Shown: piece after piece, positions 15,786-23,772 of the stretch | Numbering within the stretch: the first letter of the stretch is position 1 | Layout of the letters: each line of letters begins with the position of its first letter | DNA from: an uncultured Clostridia bacterium | GTDB taxonomy: Bacteria; Bacillota; Clostridia; Oscillospirales; Acutalibacteraceae | Direction: 5' to 3' | NCBI GenBank assembly: GCA_930990065.1 | Contig: CAKNOA010000017.1 | Location: forward strand, 1-45,007 | Length of the DNA stretch: 45,007 nt | The notes under the pieces: model-generated | Database searches by the model: none | What the model saw: the letters and a program-made list of their open reading frames with translations, nothing else | What the model was told of the DNA's origin: nothing | Translations under genes and position numbers: made by a program

Positions 15786-15883
15786 CGCAGAAGCCTTCCT
15801 ACGCCGGCATGATCCGGATCAGGTAATGAGGGTCAAGCTTTCCTTTTCTCAGCGGCCAAAAGCCGCTCCCCTTGCAAACTGCG
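15786..15883 (-). ncRNA. TPP riboswitch (THI element) of thiT
   Basis: Read on the minus strand, the aptamer begins CGCAG, contains GGGGAGC, GCTGAGA, GACCCTCATTACCTGATC and CCGGATCATGCCGGCGTAGG, and closes with CTGCG. These are the conserved thiamine pyrophosphate elements (GCUGAGA, CUGAU, GCGUAGGRAA). CGCAG/CTGCG form the outer stem. It precedes a thiamine transporter gene, as expected for feedback control by TPP. Confidence 0.95.
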
Positions 15884-15888
15884 TTTTT

Positions 15889-15918
15889 ATTATAGACACA
15901 AAAAAGCGTTCCTGTCAA
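15889..15918 (-). promoter_or_regulatory. thiT promoter overlapping a terminator arm
   Basis: On the minus strand a perfect TTGACA (15913-15918), 18 bases, then a perfect TATAAT (15889-15894). The -35 lies within the 3' arm of the terminator hairpin of the upstream gene pair. Confidence 0.85.
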
Positions 15919-15944
15919 CGGAAATCGACAGGAACGCTTTTTTT
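15900..15944 (-). terminator. terminator of the activase/dehydratase operon
   Basis: AAAAAAGCGTTCCTGTC pairs with GACAGGAACGCTTTTTT around a 10-nt loop. On the minus strand it starts 7 nt after the stop of the 430-aa gene and ends in TTTTTTG. It is symmetric enough to work both ways. Confidence 0.88.
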
Positions 15945-15950
15945 GTTTGG

Positions 15951-17243
15951 TTATTCGGCTGCAGGGGCCTGATTTTTGTTCGCCAAGTTTTCCCGTGCCA
16001 CAGCCAACATCAGCTTTACGCGGTTTTCCTGGTTCACGCGGGTGGCGCTGGGATCGTAATCAATGGCCACAATGTTCGACTGTGGGTACATCTCGCGGAT
16101 CTTGCGGATCATTCCTTTGCCGCACACGTGGTTGGGCAGACAGCCAAAGGGCTGGGCGCACACAATATTTTCGTACCCGGCCCGGGTCAGTTCGATCATT
16201 TCGGCGGTGAGCAGCCAACCTTCGCCCATTTTGTCGCCGTACCCGATAACGCCCTTGACCATTTCTTTGACTTCCGGATACAGGGCCGGGTTTTCAAAGC
16301 ACGGCTGGGTGGCGATGGCATCGTGCAAAATCTGCTGCAATTTGGATACATAATCGTACAGCATTTGGGCCACCCGGGATTTCACGCGGCTGCCGCCGTA
16401 GAGCTTAATGTCTTCGATACGGTTGTCGATTTTAAACAGCACAAAGTTCATCAGCCCGGGCACGTTGACTTCGCACCCCTGGGACGCGAGGAATTCCTCC
16501 AAATGGTTGTTGGCAAAGGGTGCGTACTTCACGTAAATTTCGCCCACAATGCCCACTTTCACCCGGGGCACACGGTTGACCGGGATTTTGGCAAATTCGG
16601 CGGCCATGGCCTTTAATTCCCCGGGCACTTCTTTGGTGGAGCAAGCCTTGCCGGCGTTAATCTTGCGGCACAGCTTGTCCGTCCACTTCTGCACCAACCG
16701 GTCGGTCTCCCCGGCGTTCACTTCGTAGGGGCGCAGCTGGTTGGCCATGAGCATCAGCGCGTCGCCGTACACAATGCCGGCGACCATACGGTGGATCATG
16801 GAAAGGGACAGGTGGAAGCCCGGGTTATGTTCCATGCCCGACAGGTTCAGGCTGATAACCGGGATCTGGGACATGCCGGCTTTTTTTAAGGCTTTGCGCA
16901 GCAGGTGGATATAGTTGCTGGCCCGGCAGCCGCCGCCGGTCTGGGTGATAATCAGCGCGGTTTTGTCCAGGTCGTATTTCCCGCTTTTTAGCGCATCGAT
17001 AAACTGGCCAATGACCAGCAGCGCCGGGTAGCAGGTATCGTTGTGTACATATTTCAGGCCTTCCTGCACAATGTTCTGGCCGCTGGTGGTCAACAGTTCC
17101 GCCTTATAGCCTTCATGCCGGAAAATGCTGACAAAAAAGGCAAAATGAATGGGCAGCATCATGGGGCACAGGATGGTGTACTCCTTCTTCATTTCCTTGG
17201 TAAACAGGATGCGCCCGGTTTTGTCGCGTTTGAGTTCCGCCAT
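15951..17243 (-). CDS. HgdB-like 2-hydroxyacyl-CoA dehydratase/double-cubane-type protein (430 aa)
   Basis: Homologue of the cluster-bearing component of 2-hydroxyacyl-CoA dehydratases (HgdB superfamily, COG3581-type). It starts MAELKRDKTGRILFTKEMK. Candidate cluster ligands are in YTILCPMMLP, HNDTCYPALLVIGQ and TQTGGGCRASNY; AQPFGCLPNHVCGKGM lies near the C-terminus. In related fused clostridial proteins this module follows the double BadF/DUF2229 polypeptide; here it is a separate gene. A TTG three codons upstream is only 2 nt from AGGAGG, so the ATG at 17243 (11 nt) is used. The gene follows the 967-aa activase 16 nt after its stop. Its substrate is unknown. Confidence 0.85.
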   Translation of the reverse strand: MAELKRDKTGRILFTKEMKKEYTILCPMMLPIHFAFFVSIFRHEGYKAELLTTSGQNIVQEGLKYVHNDTCYPALLVIGQFIDALKSGKYDLDKTALIITQTGGGCRASNYIHLLRKALKKAGMSQIPVISLNLSGMEHNPGFHLSLSMIHRMVAGIVYGDALMLMANQLRPYEVNAGETDRLVQKWTDKLCRKINAGKACSTKEVPGELKAMAAEFAKIPVNRVPRVKVGIVGEIYVKYAPFANNHLEEFLASQGCEVNVPGLMNFVLFKIDNRIEDIKLYGGSRVKSRVAQMLYDYVSKLQQILHDAIATQPCFENPALYPEVKEMVKGVIGYGDKMGEGWLLTAEMIELTRAGYENIVCAQPFGCLPNHVCGKGMIRKIREMYPQSNIVAIDYDPSATRVNQENRVKLMLAVARENLANKNQAPAAE

Positions 17244-17259
17244 AGTATCCAAAACCTCC

Positions 17260-20163
17260 TTACTGTTCCAGCGCAGCGAACAGGCTGCGCAGACGGATTT
17301 TCACGGCACCCAGGTTGGTGATTTCGTCAATTTTAATCTGGGTGTAAATCCGATGGTTCTTTTCCAAAATTTCCCGCACTTCGTCGGTGGTAATGGCATC
17401 AACCCCGCAGCCGAAGGACACCAGCTGTACCAGGTTCATGTCGGGCTGGGTGCAGACGTACTGGGCAGCCGAATACAGCCGCGCATGATACGTCCACTGG
17501 TTGAGCACGTGGCGCGGTTCCTTTTTCATCAGGCCGCTGATGCAGTCTTCGCTGATCACGGCGGCACCCATGCTGGTGATGAGCTTATCAATGCCGTGGT
17601 TAATTTCCGGGTCCAGGTGGTACGGACGGCCGCTGAGGACAATGATGGGTTTGTGCAGGCGGCGGGCTTCTTCAATAATAGCCTGGCCTTTTTCCCGTAC
17701 GCTATTCCGGTATTCATCGTATGCCTTATAAGCCGCCGTGCTGGCCGTGCGGACTTCTTCCAACGTGATGCCGGGGAAATAATCCGCCAGTGCATACAGC
17801 AAATGCAGCGGGAAATCCTTGCGGCGGTGAATGCCCAGGTATTCCTTAATAAACGGCACGCCTTCCAGTTCGGGGGTGTTGGCGGCGATCACTTCGGGAT
17901 AATAGGCGACAACCGGGCAGTTATAGTGGTTATCGCCCAGCTTTTCGTCGAAATTATAGGACATGCACGGATAGAAAATGGCGTCCACGCCCTGCTTTAA
18001 CAGGGAGATGACATGCCCATGCATCAGTTTGGCAGGGAAGCATACCGTATCGCTGGGAATGGTATGCTGGCCCAGGGTGTACAGTTCCCGGCTGGAAACA
18101 GGGGACAGCACCACTTCAAACCGCAGCTGGGTAAATAGCGTGTGCCAGAACGGCAGCATTTCGTACATATTCAGCCCCATGGGGATGCCGATCTTCCCGC
18201 GGGAATTTTCCTGGGGGACCGGGCCCATGGCACGCAGGGTGTTCAGTTTGTAATCGAAAATATTCAGCTCTTCTTTCTCGTCCGTCTTGCGGTGGGTCAC
18301 CGGTTTTTCGCACCGGTTCCCGCCGATATACCGGCGGCCGTCGCCGAACAGGTTTACGGTCAGGCGGCAGTGGTTGCTGCACAGCCCGCAGTTGACCACT
18401 TTAACTTCGTGGGTGAAGTTTTCCAGCAGTTCCTTCGTGAGCTTACAAGTGCCGGTACCGCCCTTCTGGTGGGCATAGACAGCGGCGCCGTACGCGCCCA
18501 TCAGCCCCGAGATATCGGGACGGATGACTTCAACCCCCAGTTCCTTTTCGAACACCCGCAGCACGGCGTCGTTGAGGAACGTGCCGCCCTGCACCACGAT
18601 CCGGCGGCCCAGGTCTTCGGCGCTGGGGGCCCGGATGACTTTGTAAATGGCATTCTTTACGACAGAAACCGACAGGCCGGCCGAAATATCGGCGGTGGTA
18701 GCGCCGTCTTTTTGGGCCTGCTTGACGCTGGAGTTCATAAATACCGTGCAACGGGAACCCAGGTCCACCGGGTGTTTGGCGTAAAGCCCCAATTTGGCAA
18801 ATTCTTCGATGCTGTAGCCCAGGGTGCTGGCAAAGGTCTGCAAAAAGGAACCGCAGCCCGACGAACAAGCTTCGTTGAGGAAGATATTGTCGATGGCGCC
18901 GTTGCGGATTTTAAAGCACTTCATATCCTGGCCGCCGATGTCGATGACGAAATCCACGTCGGGCATAAAGGTTTTGGCCGCGGTGAAGTGGGCCACCGTT
19001 TCTACAATGCCGTAATCCATGGCAAACGCGTTTTTCATCAGTTCTTCGCCGTACCCGGTAACCGCGCCGCTTTTGATGCGCAGATGGGGATACTGGCGGA
19101 ACAGATCCAGTAGGTAGTCCCGGATAATCGGAACCGGATTGCCGGAGTTGCTCTTATACATGCTGCTGAGCAGGCGGCCCTGGTCATCCAGCAGCACCGC
19201 TTTGACGGTGGTGGAACCGGAGTCGATCCCCAGGTAGCAGTCGCCCTCATAACCGGCCAAATCGGCCCGGGGGGCTTTGCGCGACGAATGGCGGCGCACA
19301 AATTCGTTATATTCCTCTTCGTTTTGGAACAGCGGCTCGATGTACCGGAACGCCGCGTGGTGGCTGTAATCGTTGACTTCCTCGATGGCGCGGTTCATGT
19401 CGATTTCGTCCTGGCTGCTCATAGCGGCGCCCAGGGCGACGAAATACAGGGAGTGTTCCGGGCACAGGCCTTTGGTGTGCAGCGCGGTGTCAAACGCCAC
19501 CCGCAGCTGCGACAAAAACGTCAGCGGCCCGCCCAGGTACACAATATTCCCTTTGATCGGGCGGCCCTGGGCCAGGCCCGCAATGGTCTGGCTGGCAACC
19601 GCCGCGAAAATACTCATGGACACATCCTGCTTGCGGGCGCCCTGGTTTAAGAGGGGCTGAATGTCCGATTTGGCGAACACGCCGCAGCGGGAGGCGATGG
19701 TATAAATTTTGTCGTGCTCTTTGGAGAGCTCGTTCATTTCATCGGGCGTCAAATTGAGCAGCGTGGCCATCTGGTCAATAAAGGCGCCGGTGCCGCCGGC
19801 ACAGCTGCCGTTCATACGCACTTCCATGCCGCCGGTCAAAAACAGGATCTTGGCGTCTTCGCCGCCCAATTCGATAATGGCATCGGTGCCCGGCAGAATG
19901 CGGGAAACCGAAATCCGCGTGGCGTACACTTCCTGGATGAAGGGCAAGTGACAGGTTTCGGCAATGCCCATGCCGGCGCTGCCGGAAACCGACAACAGGG
20001 CCCGGTCGCCATATTTCTCTTTCAAAGTTGTGAGCATTTCGCTCATTTTTTCCGTAATACGGGAAAAATGCCGTTCGTACGCTTCATAAACAATGTGATT
20101 GTTTTCGTCGAGTACGACGCACTTAATGGTTGTGGAACCAACGTCCAGTCCGATTCGCATCAT
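17260..20163 (-). CDS. tandem BadF/HgdC-type ATPase with DUF2229 region (967 aa)
   Basis: ATP-driven electron-injecting activase. Two ASKHA ATPase domains are in tandem: residues 1-260 (GLDVGSTTIKCVVLD; cluster cysteines C121 in NGSCAGGTGAF and C160 in ASRCGVF, the 39-residue spacing of HgdC) and 308-565 (LGIDSGSTTVKAVLLD; C433/C437 in ACSSGCGSF, C472 in GSRCTVF). A DUF2229-type region follows, beginning with NCGLCSNHC and GGNRCEK. In HgdC-like dimers a [4Fe-4S] cluster bridges the subunits; here the tandem could hold one within a chain (inference). Two adjacent ATGs are possible (20163, 20160). It leads a two-gene operon with the 430-aa partner. Confidence 0.88.
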   Translation of the reverse strand: MMRIGLDVGSTTIKCVVLDENNHIVYEAYERHFSRITEKMSEMLTTLKEKYGDRALLSVSGSAGMGIAETCHLPFIQEVYATRISVSRILPGTDAIIELGGEDAKILFLTGGMEVRMNGSCAGGTGAFIDQMATLLNLTPDEMNELSKEHDKIYTIASRCGVFAKSDIQPLLNQGARKQDVSMSIFAAVASQTIAGLAQGRPIKGNIVYLGGPLTFLSQLRVAFDTALHTKGLCPEHSLYFVALGAAMSSQDEIDMNRAIEEVNDYSHHAAFRYIEPLFQNEEEYNEFVRRHSSRKAPRADLAGYEGDCYLGIDSGSTTVKAVLLDDQGRLLSSMYKSNSGNPVPIIRDYLLDLFRQYPHLRIKSGAVTGYGEELMKNAFAMDYGIVETVAHFTAAKTFMPDVDFVIDIGGQDMKCFKIRNGAIDNIFLNEACSSGCGSFLQTFASTLGYSIEEFAKLGLYAKHPVDLGSRCTVFMNSSVKQAQKDGATTADISAGLSVSVVKNAIYKVIRAPSAEDLGRRIVVQGGTFLNDAVLRVFEKELGVEVIRPDISGLMGAYGAAVYAHQKGGTGTCKLTKELLENFTHEVKVVNCGLCSNHCRLTVNLFGDGRRYIGGNRCEKPVTHRKTDEKEELNIFDYKLNTLRAMGPVPQENSRGKIGIPMGLNMYEMLPFWHTLFTQLRFEVVLSPVSSRELYTLGQHTIPSDTVCFPAKLMHGHVISLLKQGVDAIFYPCMSYNFDEKLGDNHYNCPVVAYYPEVIAANTPELEGVPFIKEYLGIHRRKDFPLHLLYALADYFPGITLEEVRTASTAAYKAYDEYRNSVREKGQAIIEEARRLHKPIIVLSGRPYHLDPEINHGIDKLITSMGAAVISEDCISGLMKKEPRHVLNQWTYHARLYSAAQYVCTQPDMNLVQLVSFGCGVDAITTDEVREILEKNHRIYTQIKIDEITNLGAVKIRLRSLFAALEQ

Positions 20164-20373
20164 TCAAATAACCCACCGTTTCCCCGGCAGACATCGCAAA
20201 GCGGAGCCCTGCCGGACAGGCACCGCCCATCATATAACCCTATAAAAAAACGGCCTTGCCGCGCAAAAGTCGGGATAGCCGTGAAAAAACCCTGCTCAGA
20301 CAGCCCCCATCGGCATCAAAACGCGCCGGAAACATACGGAAAAATGGGCTGTTTTGCGCTTTTTTCACGTGTA
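20164..20373 (-). promoter_or_regulatory. long 5' leader of the activase operon
   Basis: About 200 nt lie between the predicted start of transcription and the activase ATG. A perfect 7-bp stem CCGGCAG/CTGCCGG (20184-20190 with 20209-20215) sits about 20 nt upstream of the start codon, where only a weak GGTGG ribosome site is present. No known riboswitch was recognised, and there is no gene here. Confidence 0.4.
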
Positions 20374-20403
20374 ATCTTACAACGAAAAGAACCAAAAAGT
20401 CAA
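20374..20403 (-). promoter_or_regulatory. promoter of the activase/dehydratase operon
   Basis: On the minus strand TTGACT (20398-20403), 18 bases, then TAAGAT (20374-20379). Each hexamer matches consensus at 5 of 6 or 4 of 6 positions. The rest of the gap to 20518 shows no gene and no strong terminator. Confidence 0.6.
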
Positions 20404-20518
20404 CATTCTACTTGTTAACAATTTACGGGAAAAGCCCCGGTTTTTGCCACTTTGGATACTTGCCCATTTTTCCGCCTGTTTAAAAGGGGAAATGTGTGAA
20501 TTTCGAAGCGGCCTTTTT

Positions 20519-21577
20519 TTAGGAAAGGGAGCGCGTGGTATAACCACTGGCGGTCAGGGTAAAACCATCGGTGCTGCCATAGAGCAGCACTTCGTTTTTA
20601 TCGGTGACGAATACGGCGGCTGCACCGTACTGCTTTAATAGGGGCAGGCTGTCTTCTACCCCCAGCACCATACAGGCTTGGCTTAACGCCGCGCTGGTGG
20701 TGCCGTTTTCCTGCCACACGGTTACCGCTACACAATCACTATCGGCCGGATAGCCCGTTTGAGGGTCCAAAAGGGAGGAATAGGTGGTGCCGTCTGTGGT
20801 AAAGGACGGCTCCAGCCATCCGGCGGTGGCCAGTACACCGCCATCGGGCAGCTGCCAGGTGCCAAGCTGAGCGGCGTCATCCCCGGCGGGGTCGTGGACC
20901 GACACGGAGAGGGCGCTGCCGTCGGGTTTGGTGCCGTACACCCCCACGCAGTTGCCCAGTGACACAATCCCCCCGGTGAGCCCGGCTTCCCTGTAAACCT
21001 CCAGCACCGCGTCGCACCCAGCTCCCCGCGTGATGTTGGAGAGGTCGACCCCGTTGCCGTGGCCATAGAGGGAAGCGGTGTTGTCTTCGGTATTCAGACG
21101 CAGGTTCTCATATCCACACAGGGATAACGCCTGTGACAGGCTGTCGCTGTCGGGCACCGTCGGGGTTGCCCCCGCAAAATTCCAAAGCGATGTCAGCGGC
21201 AATAAGGTGGGGTCATACGCCCCGCCGCTTTTTTCGGCTACCTCCCGTGTTTTTGACAGTACCTCGATCGTTTCAGGATCGAGTTCACTCCATACCGTAC
21301 CCGCCGCACTGTTGAGCGTTTCGATGTCGGAATCGGGCTGCTGCCAATCGAGCAGGCTTTCGGTATTTTCGGCGGCCTCGGAAGCGAGAGCGGCGGTTTC
21401 TTCCTCGTCTTCGCCATAGAGCAGTTGCTGCATGTACGTATCCATGCACACGGTGGTGGCATCATACCCGCTGCCGGTACCGCCGAGCGAAAACCATTGG
21501 GTGACCAAAATAGCTACAATCAAAATCAGTATATCAAGCGAAACAAATGTGAGGCGGCGCAGGCGTTCCACAGTCAT
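20519..21577 (-). CDS. divergent ApbE-like FAD:protein FMN transferase (352 aa)
   Basis: ApbE proteins covalently attach FMN to target flavoproteins outside the membrane. An N-terminal anchor (LDILILIVAILVTQWF, residues 14-29) would place the domain extracytoplasmically. Fold landmarks remain: MDTYMQQLLYG, LNSAAG, GGAYDPTLLPLTSLWNF, GGIVSLGNCVGVYG, VLATAGW and LLDPQTGYPAD. However, the usual DLGGIAKGYA reads DLSNITRGAG, and the His of HIIDPxTG is replaced (SSLLDPQTG). It may be an inactive or re-specialised member. No Rnf or other flavinylation target adjoins. The gene is divergent from the sugar kinase with its own promoter. Confidence 0.82.
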   Translation of the reverse strand: MTVERLRRLTFVSLDILILIVAILVTQWFSLGGTGSGYDATTVCMDTYMQQLLYGEDEEETAALASEAAENTESLLDWQQPDSDIETLNSAAGTVWSELDPETIEVLSKTREVAEKSGGAYDPTLLPLTSLWNFAGATPTVPDSDSLSQALSLCGYENLRLNTEDNTASLYGHGNGVDLSNITRGAGCDAVLEVYREAGLTGGIVSLGNCVGVYGTKPDGSALSVSVHDPAGDDAAQLGTWQLPDGGVLATAGWLEPSFTTDGTTYSSLLDPQTGYPADSDCVAVTVWQENGTTSAALSQACMVLGVEDSLPLLKQYGAAAVFVTDKNEVLLYGSTDGFTLTASGYTTRSLS

Positions 21578-21610
21578 GATCGTTTCCTTCTTTCTTTGCC
21601 GGATGAAAGT

Positions 21611-21619
21611 AGTATACCA
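21611..21619 (-). promoter_or_regulatory. extended -10 promoter of the ApbE-like gene
   Basis: On the minus strand TGG-TATACT (TATACT at 21611-21616) lies 34 nt upstream of the ATG. The -35 is weak. It mirrors the ATGGTATACT on the plus strand at 21682-21691. Confidence 0.5.
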
Positions 21620-21681
21620 TAAAACATGGGACGGAAAAAAGCACCATTGGGACGTTTTTCACTGGCATCCCCGGTGGGGAT

Positions 21682-21691
21682 ATGGTATACT
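21682..21691 (+). promoter_or_regulatory. extended -10 promoter of the PfkB kinase gene
   Basis: ATGGTATACT with the extended TGG; the weak -35 candidate TGGCAT is at 21663-21668 (17-base spacer). The start codon is 52 nt downstream. Confidence 0.55.
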
Positions 21692-21743
21692 GAAAGAAAA
21701 TACACTTCCACTTTCGATGGAAGAGAAGAGGTGCTTGGAACGT

Positions 21744-22712
21744 ATGATGGATGTAACGGCTTTGGGCGAACTTCTGATCGATTTTGTTCATAAAGGAAAT
21801 AATGAATTCGGGTCTCCGATCATGCACGGGAATCCCGGCGGGGCGCCGTGCAATTTCCTGTGTGCGCTGGCTTCCTGCGGGGAAAAGACGGCGTTTATCG
21901 GCAAAGTGGGCGACGATGCGTTTGGCCACATGCTGAAGAAAACCTTAGATACCCATGGAATTGATACCACCGGGTTGGTGATTGACCCCAGCGTGTTTAC
22001 TACCCTGGCGTTTGTCACCCTGGACGAAACCGGCGACCGCACGTTCTCGTTTGCCCGGAAACCGGGGGCCGATACCATGCTGCGTCCCGACGAAGTGCGG
22101 GACGAGCAGCTGGCAAACACGCGGGTATTCCATTTTGGTACGCTATCTATGACCAATGAACCGGCCCGCAGCGCTACGAAGCAGGCCGTGGAAAAAGCCC
22201 GGCAAAATGGGGCCATGATTACCTTTGACCCCAACTACCGCGCGCCGCTGTGGAACAGTGAAGAAGAAGCCAAAGAGCAGATCTTGTGGGGGATCCGGCA
22301 CTGTGACGTGCTGAAGATCAGCAAAGAAGAGCTGGAACTGGTGTTCCAGCAGAACGTGGAACAGGGCGCCGAAACGCTGCTGGAAAACGGGGTAAAACTG
22401 GCATTTGTCACGTTGGGTAAAAACGGCGTGTATGCGAAAAACCGGCAGGCCAGCACTACGAGCCCGGCTTTTCTGGAACTGAAGACGGTGGACACCACCG
22501 GCGCCGGGGATATTTTCGGCGGCAGCGCGGTTTATGGCGTATTGGCCAGCGGCAAAGCCCCGGAAACGCTGACGGAAGATGACCTGCAGAAAATTTGCCA
22601 GTTTGCCAACGCCATGGCCGGCCTTTCCACGACCCGCAGTGGCGGCATTACCAGTGTGCCCAAAAAGCAGGAAGCCATCGCGTATTTACAGCAGAGCGGC
22701 CTTTGGGCGTAA
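21744..22712 (+). CDS. PfkB-family carbohydrate kinase, fructokinase-like (322 aa)
   Basis: ATP-dependent sugar kinase of the ribokinase/PfkB family. Its opening VTALGELLIDFVHKG, NPGGAPCNFLCALA and AFIGKVGDDAFGHMLKK segments are most like bacterial fructokinases (ScrK-like). The catalytic site is DTTGAGDIFGGSAVYG (GAGD with the base Asp), and ITFDPNYRAPLW is the typical DPNxR segment. The open frame extends about 100 codons upstream, but the promoter lies inside that stretch; ATG at 21744 or 21747 gives the standard N-terminus, with an AGAGG ribosome site. No sugar transporter is near. Fructose is the likeliest substrate, but 2-keto-sugar or inositol-derived acids cannot be excluded. Confidence 0.9.
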   Translation: MMDVTALGELLIDFVHKGNNEFGSPIMHGNPGGAPCNFLCALASCGEKTAFIGKVGDDAFGHMLKKTLDTHGIDTTGLVIDPSVFTTLAFVTLDETGDRTFSFARKPGADTMLRPDEVRDEQLANTRVFHFGTLSMTNEPARSATKQAVEKARQNGAMITFDPNYRAPLWNSEEEAKEQILWGIRHCDVLKISKEELELVFQQNVEQGAETLLENGVKLAFVTLGKNGVYAKNRQASTTSPAFLELKTVDTTGAGDIFGGSAVYGVLASGKAPETLTEDDLQKICQFANAMAGLSTTRSGGITSVPKKQEAIAYLQQSGLWA

Positions 22713-22773
22713 GAAAACCGGGTAGGAAGTCCGAGGGGACGGCTGTCGGACGGTACCAGAAGGGGCGAGCCGG

Positions 22774-23703
22774 ATGATGCAGGAAGAAAAACAAAAAAAC
22801 CGATTTTTTCACCGGATTTGGCGGTCGGGCACGGGGTTGAGCCAGTTTTTCTGCACTCTCATCACGCTTTTTCAAGTGTTGTCCATGCGGGGGTTCTTTT
22901 TTTCGGGAAGCTTCCGCTGGATGCAGGCACAAGACGATGGGCACGTGCTGTATCCGGTTTCTCTCTCTTTTTGGGAAGCGGTAAATCTTTCCGGGTTTTG
23001 GCCCGGGTATCTCACCGTGCTGCTTATAATTGTAGTCCCTGTGGGGGCTTGGCTGTTTTGGCTGTATGGGGATCGATACCCCATGATGCGCTTATTTATT
23101 TTGTCGGCCCCCCTTGCCCTGATCTTTTTGTGGGCGACATTGACAGCGATGGCGGGGCATGGCATTGCGCCCAGGAGGGGGTTCTTTGTCCAGCAAGTTT
23201 TTTTGGTATGCAGTTTCGTGTTGATGATGCTGCTGGCTTGGCGGGAGCGTTCCCTGTCACGCCGGGCCTGGAAATTGGGGTACTTTGTCAGCTTACGTCC
23301 CTTGGAAGAAAAGGACCGCCCGGTGTATGAAACCTTTATCCAAAAAGCGGAACTGCCCGGGCCCCGGGGCCCGGAAAATACGCAGGCCCCCTTTTTGTGG
23401 GATTGGATTTTTTACCAGGGAGAACCGGTGGGCAGCATATGGCTTGAAAAAGATCCCAATGCTTCGTGTGCCGAACTGGGCATTTGTCTGATTAGTGCCA
23501 TATACATGGGGCAGGGGATCGCGGGCGAAGCGATTAGCCGTATGCTTGCACAGGGCAAACAGGTGTGGAATGTGCGCGCCGTATGCACCCGGATGGATGG
23601 ACAAAACCTGCGGGCCCGGCGATGTTGTGAAAGTTTGGGCTTCCGGGAAGTGAACCAGGTGCAGCCAGACGGGGATGTGCACATGAAGATATTGCTGGAA
23701 TAA
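22774..23703 (+). CDS. membrane-anchored GNAT-like acetyltransferase (309 aa)
   Basis: Unusual two-part protein. Residues 1-160 hold about four hydrophobic segments (near 24-42, 76-98, 105-126 and 135-156, for example GYLTVLLIIVVPVGAWLFWLY). A juxtamembrane basic stretch (RERSLSRRAWKLGYFVSLRPLEEKD) leads into a GNAT-type domain, residues 170-309: GEPVGSIWLEKD, AELGICLISAIYMGQGIAGEAI with the acetyl-CoA loop in degenerate form (Q/RxxGxG/A reads GQGIAG), and NLRARRCCESLGFREV. It should acetylate or bind a substrate on the cytoplasmic face. Two ATGs in tandem follow AAGGGG. It lies 61 nt behind the sugar kinase and is ended by a strong terminator. Confidence 0.75.
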   Translation: MMQEEKQKNRFFHRIWRSGTGLSQFFCTLITLFQVLSMRGFFFSGSFRWMQAQDDGHVLYPVSLSFWEAVNLSGFWPGYLTVLLIIVVPVGAWLFWLYGDRYPMMRLFILSAPLALIFLWATLTAMAGHGIAPRRGFFVQQVFLVCSFVLMMLLAWRERSLSRRAWKLGYFVSLRPLEEKDRPVYETFIQKAELPGPRGPENTQAPFLWDWIFYQGEPVGSIWLEKDPNASCAELGICLISAIYMGQGIAGEAISRMLAQGKQVWNVRAVCTRMDGQNLRARRCCESLGFREVNQVQPDGDVHMKILLE

Positions 23704-23708
23704 ACAAA

Positions 23709-23752
23709 ACGGAAAAACCGGCCGGTCTTTTTAGACCAGCCGGTTTTTCCGT
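23709..23752. terminator. long bidirectional terminator
   Basis: ACGGAAAAACCGGC-CGGTCT pairs with AGACCA-GCCGGTTTTTCCGT, a roughly 19-bp stem with one mismatch and a TTTT loop. It separates two convergent genes. The T/A tracts lie inside the stem, so it is less canonical than the others here. Confidence 0.75.
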
Positions 23753-23772
23753 TTCATTATGGCAGAAAACGA

